IMG/VR virus record: IMGVR_UViG_3300048908_000034
Span: 1-31,285 of that record
Direction: 5' to 3' (one strand)
DNA from: a virus
Length of the DNA: 31,285 nt
In this document: positions 1-8,489 of the stretch, piece by piece
How positions within the stretch are numbered: the first letter of the stretch is position 1
How the letters are laid out: each line of letters begins with the position of its first letter
Notes under the pieces: generated by a model
Told to the model about the DNA's origin: nothing
What the model saw: only the letters and a program-made list of their open reading frames with translations
The model's database searches: none
Translations under genes and position numbers: made by a program

Positions 1-126
1 CAGCAGTCCGTCCATTCGGGCGCGAATGTCCTCGCCTGTGAGGTCCGCCCACACTTCGCACGTGAAATGAAGGCAGTTGTACTCACGAGCATCATAGACG
101 CGCCCGAAGAACTTGTCGATGTTCAT
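1..126 (-). CDS. NlpC/P60-like tail-tip peptidase, 3' end outside window
   Basis: Only the first 42 codons are visible, from the ATG at 126 overlapping the DUF1833 stop. The peptide has FGRVYDAREYNCLHFTCEVW, with Cys18 preceding a helix in the manner of the catalytic Cys of NlpC/P60-type proteins, though the Cys-Leu-His order is a variant. Tail-tip members of this family cut peptidoglycan during DNA entry, or assist tail assembly. The rest of the active site lies outside the window. Confidence 0.55.
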   Translation of the reverse strand, partial: MNIDKFFGRVYDAREYNCLHFTCEVWADLTGEDIRARMDGLL

Positions 127-620
127 AGGTACCCGCGCAGTGGCGTGAACCTGTCCGGAAGATATCGCTCGCCCGATTTCACGTAGTTCAAGCTCGGAGC
201 CTGAGCAGTGAACGACGTTCCTTCTTTCTTCATGGCGAAATTGATCGCCTCGTAGATCAGCGGACCGACCATCGGAGTCGAGAGATCGTCGCTGCGATAG
301 ATCCGGTATTTGATCGTCGGACGCGTCGTGAAGGTGCCTGCCCCTCGTACACGGTCCAACTCAGCAGACACGACGTCGCCCAGGTCACCGAGATCAATGT
401 TCAGCGAGCTGTCCAGGTCGTCGGTCGCGCCGCTACGCGTAATGCGAAGAGGATAGTACGTGTAGACGTGCGCCGTCCCATCTTCGTGCATCACAGTCAC
501 TCCATCGAACTTGTTGCGAACGATGTAGTAGATCTGCGAGAACGCAGGATGGCTGATTTCCAACAGCTCGAGCTGGGCCACCGAGCGATTGGATGACAGG
601 AAGAAAGTCGCGAGGCTCAT
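123..620 (-). CDS. DUF1833 tail-tip protein
   Basis: The 165-residue product has the DUF1833 family pattern: ISHPAFSQIYYIVRNKFDGVTV near 22-43, then YYPLRITRSGATDDLDSSLNIDLGDLG near 55-81, and a late R-Y-L-P-D-R-F region. The family lies in tail-tip operons before an NlpC/P60 protein, as here. Both ends overlap neighbours as ATGA, so translation is coupled. It is likely an equivalent of gpL-type tail-tip proteins in a different family. Confidence 0.8.
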   Translation of the reverse strand: MSLATFFLSSNRSVAQLELLEISHPAFSQIYYIVRNKFDGVTVMHEDGTAHVYTYYPLRITRSGATDDLDSSLNIDLGDLGDVVSAELDRVRGAGTFTTRPTIKYRIYRSDDLSTPMVGPLIYEAINFAMKKEGTSFTAQAPSLNYVKSGERYLPDRFTPLRGYL

Positions 621-3600
621 GATCCTTTAACGACGAACGATTGGCAGATCCAGTTGCAGGACGAATCGGCTGTGGCGCTGAAAGCGAACGTTTCCGTCGC
701 AGTTTCCTTCTTCTTGAAGATCCACACAGCCTGAAACGTTCCAACGACAGTGTCAACCAATGTCCATCCCGTGTCAGGCGTGATAGTGTGGCTCGTTCCG
801 GCCACGCAGACGCCGATAAGTACGAGATCATTGGGCTTGGTCGTCGCAGTCGTCGCAGTCAGCGAGATAGACGTCGTACCTGTACCCTGCGAGCTGTCCG
901 TTGGAATGTCCATCACAGTCGTGACGTCCAGTCCACCCACTTCGATTGCGATAGCCGCTCCACCGGCTCCGCTATCCATGTTGATCGTGAGCGAGTAGGG
1001 AGCCGACGACACAGTCTTGAAGTACCCCCAGCCGATCCAAGGATTGCCGGCGGTGTGGTTAACAGCAGTGGTCCGGGTGAAATCCGACGTGCCGTGACCT
1101 TGCGAATCTGAATAATGCCCGTTATAGGGAGCCTGATCCCACTCCCCCATGAAAGCCAGGATCAGATTGCCGCTGCCTACATCACTGCCGAACGAGAAGT
1201 TGACATTGGTGCTGGGAATGAGCGAATGCGATACCGCAGCCTGTTCGATCACCGGATCAGCAGGCGCAGGCGTGATCGGGCCCACGGCAACAGCCGCGGC
1301 AACCTGAGAGCCATTGACCGGATCCAGCGCGTAGACGCGGCCCGTGATCATAAATCCGACATCGCCCGGTACCTTGGTGTACGTGTTCGCCGTCTCGCCG
1401 CTCAGCACAGTAGAACCGCGCATCCAATCGTATGCGTAACCGTGCGTTGCCCCGGTCCACGATCCATCCGACAGACTGGACACTGTGCCGGAAGCGAGTG
1501 AGCCAGTGACCACGGGCAGTGCCGTATTCACGGGTGCGCCTGAGCCAACAGCGATCGTGCCGATGTTCAGGCTGTACGTCACCGTACCAGAGGCATTCGT
1601 AGCACTTACGTCACAGACGAGCGTTTTGCGCTCATCGCCCGCGACAGGCGTATAACTTGCCGTGCCCGTTCCGGTGATCGCAGAGCCTGCGGGCGAACCG
1701 TTCACGCGGAACTGACGCGAATAGCTCGTCGGCGAATTGCCCCATGAACCGACGCCCGCAGAGGTAGCCACACCGATTTGTGGACCGCCCGTGAAAGTCG
1801 GAGGGGTGATGATGTAGGGAGTAGGCTGATTGAACTCGAATGCGCCAATATCAGGTGCCCCACCAGGTTCACGCGTGAGTTGACAGGTGAAGTCGTCCGC
1901 CATGATCAGATCAGCGGGCAGAGCTTGCGTACCGGCATTGACAGCAGGGGAGGAGGATTGCAGCTTCAAGTTCATGACCGTGGGGTCCACGAACTTGGGA
2001 TCACCGATCACAGCGAGCGCGTCAGACGAGGGAGGGGCAGGGGATGTCGTGTCGCCGTTGACCCAGTACAGGTTCCGCGACCACACGATGCCATCGCTGA
2101 AGCCTGTCGTATCATTCAGCCATCCTGTACCAGGAACAGTGTTCGGACCGAAGGCGATGATGTTATTGTACATCGACCATTGGCGCCCAGGAGTGTGCAT
2201 CCAGCCGTCGTTTCGTACGACAGCATTCCCACCGGTCACGGTCCGATTGCAGTCGTAGATCGTGTTGAATGCGACCACGACGTCGGCTGTAGCAGTTGTG
2301 GTGCCCAAGTGGAACGGAGGCAGGCCGGTCCCGATGATCACATTGTTGTAGATGCGAGCGTCGAGCTGACCTTGCTGCGCGCCGACATCATTGAAGCTGA
2401 CACTGTACTTCGCCGACCCTTCCATCCAGTTGTGATGGATCTTGATGTTCGTGAAGCCCATCCAGGTCCCGAACGGCGTCTCGAAGGTTCCCGTACCACC
2501 GTCCGAGTCGTTGAAGCTCAAGTGTGAGCCACCGGTGATGTTCTCGATCCAGTTGTAGGCGATCGTCCAGCCGTAGGAGTTCGTTCCGGGGTACAGCCCG
2601 TGATTCTGTTGCGCAGCAGTGCCTTCGATATCGTGAATGTAGTTGCCCAGGGCTTCGACGTAGTTTCCTTCGCCTGTGATCCCTGCGCAGTTCAAGACAG
2701 GAGAGTCTCCCGCAATCCACGGACCGATCTCATTGCCCACGACGCGGCAGCGCTGGGCGTTGTACTGCATGTTGAAGCCGCCTGCGTCGCGGGTTGCTCC
2801 TCCATCCCAGCGCATGCGGAAGTTCGAGAAGACCACGAAGTCACCGGTCGTTCCCGTGATCGCTTGAGACGGGCCTTGGAACCCGCCTTTGTTGCCCGCA
2901 GTCGTCCGATACTTGACATCTTCACCGGGATACCCGATGAAGGACAGCCATCCTGTGCCCGGGTCGCCTGTCGGGTTGGATCCTTGCTGAGCGGAGTCCG
3001 CAAAGCGAAGCCACGCAGTGGCGTAGGCAGTGTCGGTCCATTCCGCTCCACCGTCTCCACGGACGACGATCTGATCTCCTGCGCGCATGAGAGGGTACAC
3101 GCCGCCGTGATGCCGGTCTGCGATCTGCAAGAACCTGAAAGGCTGAGAGGGGTCTCCGATCACACCTGTCGAATCGTTCCCGAACTTGGACACGTAGAAG
3201 ATGCGTCCAGGGTTCGGTGTGAACACTGCATCGGTGTTGCTGTCCTGTCCACCTACCACGACCTTCAGATGCAGCGGCTTTCCGAGCGTCGCGCCGGACA
3301 GCGCACCCACGCGGAACCCCATACGCTGGCGCCCGAATCCAGGCTTGGCATTCGGGTCAGCCTCGAGCGTGATGTATTCACCGACCTCGATATCGCCGAT
3401 GTAAATCTTCGTCGTCGTGCCCAGACCGCTCGAGTCGCCGAAACGCACGCCATAGACGTGCATGCAAGCGCCGCCAGTGTTGTCGCCCGAGCCATCGTCC
3501 ACTGGGCCACTCACGATGTCCGTATACAGGACGACAGGCTGAGAACCTGCAATCGAAGGATTGATCGAGATCGTCAGGTAGCCAGGCTCATCATTCACGC

Positions 3601-4372
3601 CATCCGTGACGATGTACGTGATCAGTGGAACGGGGCCGACGAACCCGCCTACAGGCGTGAACGTGTAATCGCCGTTCTCTTGAATGACGATCGTACCGAC
3701 GCCGCTGATTGTGGTGCCTGTGCCCACAGGATGCGAACCGGAAATCCCGTCGACCGAATAGCTGCCGATCACGGGTACGGTTTCATAATCGAAAGCAAGC
3801 CGATAGATCAGATTCCCTTGCAGTGTATGATTCATCGGCGTAGAGCCGTTCACATAGCTGACGATTGGCGCGCTGTTCGTCCCAACGATCGTCAGCGTGA
3901 GATGCTTCGTGGACAGTCCGCCGCGCGGGTCTTGCGACACGACCGTGAAGACCTCGTGTATGACATCGCCCGTCGTGAGCGCACGAGCGGCAGCGCCGAG
4001 AATGTAGACCCAGAAGCCGTTGTCCTCCCAGTAGAACGTCCCGTACACCGCTTGCGACGTCGTGTTGACAGGGAACGACGTACCTGCGTAGACCACATTA
4101 CCGACAACGATGGGTTCTCCGTCGTTGTCGTAAGCACCCGAGAGCAGATTGCCAGTCAGCTGGAGACCGGTATCGTTGATCGACTGCGAGAAGTCTTGCG
4201 TAACCGGCGCGCTGTTGATATTCAGGTACGTGGTCAGCCAGTGCGCCAGATCGTTGATGGTGTACTTGTACGTCACCCCGTCTTTGACAACGGGGAAAAC
4301 CTCCGCGCCCGTAGGCGTGCCGGTGACGTAGGGAAGCTCAGTGATTCGTTTGATATCCGGAAGCGTCGGCAT
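617..4372 (-). CDS. Large multidomain tail spike with beta-helix, Ig-like and lectin-like domains
   Basis: The 1251-residue product has these regions. Residues 1-50 form a virion-anchor motif (ITELPYVTGTPTGAEVFPVVKDGVTYK). Cadherin/VCBS-like repeats follow to 275. Residues 280-390 form an IPT-like domain. Residues 391-845 form a right-handed beta helix (FYVSKFGNDSTG, GTGWLSFIGYPGED, GNEIGPW). Two Ig-like domains span 850-1035 and a jelly-roll-like domain spans 1040-1251. The IPT plus beta-helix part is homologous to the spike at 25539-27443, and the last domain to the N-terminus of the adhesin at 23971-25542. It probably recognises and perhaps cuts host surface polysaccharide. It starts directly after the stop of the minor tail gene, and its end overlaps the DUF1833 start. 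Confidence 0.85.
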   Translation of the reverse strand: MPTLPDIKRITELPYVTGTPTGAEVFPVVKDGVTYKYTINDLAHWLTTYLNINSAPVTQDFSQSINDTGLQLTGNLLSGAYDNDGEPIVVGNVVYAGTSFPVNTTSQAVYGTFYWEDNGFWVYILGAAARALTTGDVIHEVFTVVSQDPRGGLSTKHLTLTIVGTNSAPIVSYVNGSTPMNHTLQGNLIYRLAFDYETVPVIGSYSVDGISGSHPVGTGTTISGVGTIVIQENGDYTFTPVGGFVGPVPLITYIVTDGVNDEPGYLTISINPSIAGSQPVVLYTDIVSGPVDDGSGDNTGGACMHVYGVRFGDSSGLGTTTKIYIGDIEVGEYITLEADPNAKPGFGRQRMGFRVGALSGATLGKPLHLKVVVGGQDSNTDAVFTPNPGRIFYVSKFGNDSTGVIGDPSQPFRFLQIADRHHGGVYPLMRAGDQIVVRGDGGAEWTDTAYATAWLRFADSAQQGSNPTGDPGTGWLSFIGYPGEDVKYRTTAGNKGGFQGPSQAITGTTGDFVVFSNFRMRWDGGATRDAGGFNMQYNAQRCRVVGNEIGPWIAGDSPVLNCAGITGEGNYVEALGNYIHDIEGTAAQQNHGLYPGTNSYGWTIAYNWIENITGGSHLSFNDSDGGTGTFETPFGTWMGFTNIKIHHNWMEGSAKYSVSFNDVGAQQGQLDARIYNNVIIGTGLPPFHLGTTTATADVVVAFNTIYDCNRTVTGGNAVVRNDGWMHTPGRQWSMYNNIIAFGPNTVPGTGWLNDTTGFSDGIVWSRNLYWVNGDTTSPAPPSSDALAVIGDPKFVDPTVMNLKLQSSSPAVNAGTQALPADLIMADDFTCQLTREPGGAPDIGAFEFNQPTPYIITPPTFTGGPQIGVATSAGVGSWGNSPTSYSRQFRVNGSPAGSAITGTGTASYTPVAGDERKTLVCDVSATNASGTVTYSLNIGTIAVGSGAPVNTALPVVTGSLASGTVSSLSDGSWTGATHGYAYDWMRGSTVLSGETANTYTKVPGDVGFMITGRVYALDPVNGSQVAAAVAVGPITPAPADPVIEQAAVSHSLIPSTNVNFSFGSDVGSGNLILAFMGEWDQAPYNGHYSDSQGHGTSDFTRTTAVNHTAGNPWIGWGYFKTVSSAPYSLTINMDSGAGGAAIAIEVGGLDVTTVMDIPTDSSQGTGTTSISLTATTATTKPNDLVLIGVCVAGTSHTITPDTGWTLVDTVVGTFQAVWIFKKKETATETFAFSATADSSCNWICQSFVVKGS

Positions 4373-4816
4373 TTAGGTCCCCAGGAGGTCTCCATCTTCC
4401 GCTGCAAGGATCGCACTCTGATAGTCGGTGTCAGGCGGCCAAGTGACATCAAGGCCGGTGAGCGGGGCCACGAGGAGCACCGCGCCCCAGATGTAGGCAT
4501 TCCCTTGCACAGACTGAAGCTTCGCAGTCCCCGGCATGAACATGGCCTCTCGCTCGGTGAGCGTGCCCTGATCCACTACAAGATCAATCAAGAAGTGCGC
4601 GCCCCCGTTCGCCTCGCAGTATCGGTAGGCCTGCTGAAGGTATTGCAGGACATTGCTGTCCGCATCCCATTGGCAGGTCACCGGAATGTACTGGCCCACG
4701 ACATCGAGGCGCGTGCGCGGAGGGCCTCCATCGAGGTTCGCCTCCAGAACGCCCGTAGGCATCGTGAAGGTATAGCTCTCCTGAGAAGGAGCGAGGGACA
4801 GTTTCGGGAGCGTCAT
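4373..4816 (-). CDS. Minor tail protein (gpM-like position), 147 aa
   Basis: The 147-residue beta-rich product follows the tape measure with an ATGA overlap. It contains RTRLDVVGQYIPVTCQWDAD and a segment AYRYCEANGGAHFLIDLVVDQG, then a Trp-containing strand (AYIWGAVLLV). Position and length fit the minor tail protein that begins the tail-tip complex. I cannot name a family with certainty. Confidence 0.65.
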   Translation of the reverse strand: MTLPKLSLAPSQESYTFTMPTGVLEANLDGGPPRTRLDVVGQYIPVTCQWDADSNVLQYLQQAYRYCEANGGAHFLIDLVVDQGTLTEREAMFMPGTAKLQSVQGNAYIWGAVLLVAPLTGLDVTWPPDTDYQSAILAAEDGDLLGT

Positions 4817-7800
4817 GCCGATCGCCTACGCGGAGTGAGAGTGTTGTTCTTCAGCGACTTGGAGAAGGTCGAGTTCGGGTTGTTGAGATTCGCGGCGACA
4901 GCAGAGCCCGCCTTGCGCTGGACAGCATCCTCCGCGATCAAGCGGATTTCGTCCCGGCTGATATGTTGAGCGTTGTACGTCTGCGGCGTGCCGTTGTTCT
5001 GCACGGTGATTCGGAGCCCTTGACGCGTCGCATCGCGAACGGCATTCGGAGCAGTAACCACACGCTGTCCGCGATTCATCGACTCCAGGAGCTCGCGATT
5101 GCGGGCGGTCGCATCGGCGTTCACGACGAACTCTTGTCCGTGGACGACGCCCGAGACCTGATCGCGGCCTCCGTTGCCCGTGTATCCGCCGTCCTGGAAT
5201 CCCGCAGCCGAACTGATCGCCATGGCCTCCGATTCCGCGTAGATTGCAGCCAACGCAACAGCCCCGGCATCCGCCCCCGCGCCAAACGTTGCCGCGTTTA
5301 CGAGCGCGGCTGCGGAAGCCCAGGCAGTAGCGACGCCGGCCGCGGCAGCAGCGCTTTCCGTTGCCGTGGTAGCCATCGCTTCCGCCCCCGTCGTTTCCAT
5401 CAGGACTTGGTTCGCAACCCACTGGATGCCGAGCTTGACGACAGCGCTGATGAGCTCGCTCGTGATCTCCTTAGCCACATCCCTGAAGCCTTCCTCCAGG
5501 CTCTTGGCATGTACCGCAGCCTGGCCGACGGCGTTCGCGAAGCCATCCTCCAGGCTACCGAGGAAGTTCGTCAGCGCGTCGTTCATGCCGGCGAGGACCG
5601 TCGTGAAATTCTCCTTCAGACGATTCATCTGCACGAGCGTCGCATCCGCCCAGTCTCCCGATCCGAGTTGCAGACGAGCGTTCGCCGCCTGCACTTGCGT
5701 CTCGATGAACTTCTGCTTCAGGAGCTCGGCCTGCTGAATGCGAAGCTGATCCGCAGTCTTCTCGTCGATCAAACCCTTCTGCCGAAGTTCGTTGATCTGA
5801 TCGTACATGCGCTGGTACTGCGCAATGGTACCCGACACCCAGAGCGTCGTGCCTTGCAGCATCTCGCCGTAATTGCGCGTCAGCACTTCCGCCGCATCCT
5901 GCTGGGTGAAGTTGCTCGTCGTGTCCGACAGCAGTCGCGCGATCGCTTCGAGCTGCTCGCTGTAGTCGCGGCGAGCATTCACGGTCTGCGACATCATCTG
6001 CGTCTCTTGACCGACGATGCGAACCAGGCGGGCGTGCGCCTCCAGCTCTGCGGTCAAGTGCGCCACAGTCTCGTCGCTGATGACGTTGTTCTTCTTGTGC
6101 TGCTCCTCCTGGAATTGAAGAGCGGCCGTGTACGAATCAATCTCGTTCACGTTTCCGTTGAGCGCCTTGTTCTGGAGGTCGAGCGCACGGTAGAACGCAC
6201 CCACGGGATCGAGAATGTCCTTGTAGTGGTTGCGCACCTCACCCATGATCTCGGCAGCGTTGATGTTGTCGATGATGCCAACCTTCACCGCGTCGTTCAC
6301 GATCTGCTGAGCTTTGGCGAAGTCGAGCAGCGCTCCTTCCATCGGCGCGATCGTGTTCAGAAGGCCGCGAAGCTGGTTCTCGGCCTTCTTGAGCAGCTCG
6401 GGGTCGACGTACGGCGTCGGGTTCGTGTGGTCATCCAGGCGCGCGTTACCCGCGGGCTTGGCTTGTGCCGCCCGCGCCTGTGCGATCTTCTGAGCACGAG
6501 CGAAGATGTTGTCGAGCGACTTCTCCAGGTACTGACCTTGGATGTCGAACCCTTCTGTCAGCGACTTGCCCCAGAGTTCCCCGAACGACTCGAACTCCTT
6601 GGCGTCGACATTCATCTTCTCGATGTTGATCGGCGCGATCATGTTGCTGTTGCCGATCAGGTCGCGCAACTTGTTCACGCCACCGATGACGGCGTTCACC
6701 ATCTCTTCGATCTGCGTGGCGACAGCGTTGTAGGCCTGCTTGAAGGCGTTCTCGAACTGTGCGGGGATGCGCTCGAGGACATGCCCGATCATCACGTTCA
6801 CACCGATGATCAGTCCGCCCATCGAATCGAAGACGCGCGCCACGCTTTGCAAGAAGCCCGCGAAGCCTGCCCGCGTATCATCGAAGAAGTGCGGAAACGT
6901 CACGCTCGTGATTTCTTCGAACGAAGCTTTCACAGTGTCGCCGATGCCCGACAGGCTCTCGGCCACCGTTTCGCCGAACGCCTTGAAGACATCGTTGTAC
7001 GTCGTGATGTCATCGATGCCCGCGTTGATCTTGTCACCGACGAGTCCGAAGTACGTCACGAGAGCCGCCACTGCACTTGCAAGCGCGATGAACGGGTTCG
7101 TATTGATCAGAACGAACAGCTTGACGACCTGTGTATAGAACGCCGCGATCGCCCCCGGCGCGAAGGCCACAGCGACAGCAACCCCCAGCGCAATGACAGC
7201 GCTGGCGATCAGATCGATGTTCTTCGCGATGATCTGAGCAGCAGAGGCGAATTGGTTGCTGAAGCCCGAGGCTTCATTCAACTCGCCGATGTACTTGATC
7301 ATCGCGTTGTTGATCACCGTCAGACCTTGTCCGATGGTGGCGCTCGCTTTGCTGAACGCATCCTCCATGGCGGGCTGGCCCTTCAGGAACGCCTCGAAGA
7401 ATTGCTTCGAGGAAAGCGCACCCTGCGCCATCATCCCACGGAGACGCGCCACGCTGCCTCCTGCGCCGTCGATGTTCTTGGCGACAGTCTGCATGATGAC
7501 TGGAAGGCCCTGGTTCACGGAGTTGAACTCCTGCGCGCGAACCTTGCCCGTGCCGAGCATCTGGCCAAGCTGAAGCAGCGCTCCGCTGGCTTGCTCAGCG
7601 GTCGTGTGCTGGATGACGAGAGCCTTGCTCACCCCTTCCGTGAACTTGATCACTTGATTCTGTGAAGCGCCCAGCTCTTGCCCCTGGCGCGCGGCAGCGG
7701 AGTACAGATCCACGATCTGCGTGAAACTCGAGCGCGACTTTTGCGACACGTCGTAGAGCCGCTCCATCACGGCAGCATGCTGCTCGACGGAGTTCGTGGC

Positions 7801-8013
7801 CACATTCACGAGGCCGCTTGCGCTGCTCCAGGCGTCCGACCAGCGCTTCAATTGATCGAGTGCCAGTGCCGTGCCAAGCAATTCAAGCGCCCTGTTCAAG
7901 AGGTCGACTTGTTGGGACGACTTCTCCGCGGCTTGTCCGACGCCCTGGAGTTGCACCTGAACGGTACGCGCACCGCTTTGGCTGACAACAATCTGGATAT
8001 TGCTGGTCGTCAT
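4813..8013 (-). CDS. Tape measure protein
   Basis: The 1066-residue product has an N-terminal tape-measure domain (about 60-190: SASGLVNVATNSVEQHAAVM and a conserved GTGKVRAQEFNSVNQGLPVIMQTVA segment). Hydrophobic segments lie around 270-330 (ASAVIALGVAVAVAFAPGA), which could enter the host membrane. Long helices follow, then a C-terminal region with GFQDGGYTGNGGRDQVSGVVHGQEFVVNADA-type motifs, typical of lambda-like tape measures. Its length sets tail length; about 1066 residues suggests a tail in the 150 nm range by the usual helix scaling. Stop and next start overlap as ATGA. Confidence 0.95.
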   Translation of the reverse strand: MTTSNIQIVVSQSGARTVQVQLQGVGQAAEKSSQQVDLLNRALELLGTALALDQLKRWSDAWSSASGLVNVATNSVEQHAAVMERLYDVSQKSRSSFTQIVDLYSAAARQGQELGASQNQVIKFTEGVSKALVIQHTTAEQASGALLQLGQMLGTGKVRAQEFNSVNQGLPVIMQTVAKNIDGAGGSVARLRGMMAQGALSSKQFFEAFLKGQPAMEDAFSKASATIGQGLTVINNAMIKYIGELNEASGFSNQFASAAQIIAKNIDLIASAVIALGVAVAVAFAPGAIAAFYTQVVKLFVLINTNPFIALASAVAALVTYFGLVGDKINAGIDDITTYNDVFKAFGETVAESLSGIGDTVKASFEEITSVTFPHFFDDTRAGFAGFLQSVARVFDSMGGLIIGVNVMIGHVLERIPAQFENAFKQAYNAVATQIEEMVNAVIGGVNKLRDLIGNSNMIAPINIEKMNVDAKEFESFGELWGKSLTEGFDIQGQYLEKSLDNIFARAQKIAQARAAQAKPAGNARLDDHTNPTPYVDPELLKKAENQLRGLLNTIAPMEGALLDFAKAQQIVNDAVKVGIIDNINAAEIMGEVRNHYKDILDPVGAFYRALDLQNKALNGNVNEIDSYTAALQFQEEQHKKNNVISDETVAHLTAELEAHARLVRIVGQETQMMSQTVNARRDYSEQLEAIARLLSDTTSNFTQQDAAEVLTRNYGEMLQGTTLWVSGTIAQYQRMYDQINELRQKGLIDEKTADQLRIQQAELLKQKFIETQVQAANARLQLGSGDWADATLVQMNRLKENFTTVLAGMNDALTNFLGSLEDGFANAVGQAAVHAKSLEEGFRDVAKEITSELISAVVKLGIQWVANQVLMETTGAEAMATTATESAAAAAGVATAWASAAALVNAATFGAGADAGAVALAAIYAESEAMAISSAAGFQDGGYTGNGGRDQVSGVVHGQEFVVNADATARNRELLESMNRGQRVVTAPNAVRDATRQGLRITVQNNGTPQTYNAQHISRDEIRLIAEDAVQRKAGSAVAANLNNPNSTFSKSLKNNTLTPRRRSA

Positions 8014-8014
8014 A

Positions 8015-8479
8015 TCAGTACCTTGTCGTTCCGCTCTTGTCGGTGACCAGAATGTCGTCGTGCGCGATTGCTTGCACGCCCGCTGCCACAGCCTGTTCCA
8101 CGAAGCTCGCCGGCGCTTGACGGCTGGACCCGTTGTTCAACTCCTCGATATAATCGAGGTTGTTCGTGATGCAGATCTGCTTCTGGTTCTTGAACGTCGA
8201 AATGACGTTCTTGCCTTGATCGATTGCCTGCTGAGCCACGGCTCCACCGGTACTGCCGTGCGAGCCTGGATTGTAGGAGGGGACTTCACCTTGAGCAGGC
8301 TGGTCGATCGTGACGATCCAATTGGACCGCGCCCGCCCTGTGTCAACTGGCGTCGCCATGACCACAGTCTGATCCACTGCCAGTGCGGCCTTGCGCACGA
8401 GTGCATCAGAGTTGCCGGGGATCGCGTTCGCAGCGGCTGCGATCTGCCTTGCGAACGCGTTGAGCGACATCGTGGCCAA
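8015..8479 (-). CDS. HK97 gp10-like tail protein, TTG start
   Basis: The 154-residue product matches the HK97 gp10-like pattern: NSDALVRKAALAVDQTVVMATPVDTGRARSNW near 23-54 and ITNNLDYIEELNNGSSRQAP near 104-123. GGAGG stands 6 bases before a TTG at 8479 but 15 bases before the first ATG (8470), so TTG is the better start. Such proteins are tail-completion or minor tail factors and usually sit before the tube gene. Here the gene is between the chaperone and the tape measure. Confidence 0.8.
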   Translation of the reverse strand: MATMSLNAFARQIAAAANAIPGNSDALVRKAALAVDQTVVMATPVDTGRARSNWIVTIDQPAQGEVPSYNPGSHGSTGGAVAQQAIDQGKNVISTFKNQKQICITNNLDYIEELNNGSSRQAPASFVEQAVAAGVQAIAHDDILVTDKSGTTRY

Positions 8480-8489
8480 GTAGAACCTC

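Noticed and set aside
2600-4969. A 789-codon plus-strand frame opposite the large spike
   Set aside because: It has the same antisense composition, no ribosome site or recognisable domain, and the spike on the other strand has clear domains.
4963-7665. A 900-codon open frame on the plus strand opposite the tape measure gene
   Set aside because: It is antisense to a clearly real gene. Its product is an unnatural Arg/Val/Leu/His/Asp mix, and long antisense frames are expected in GC-rich DNA with biased codon use.
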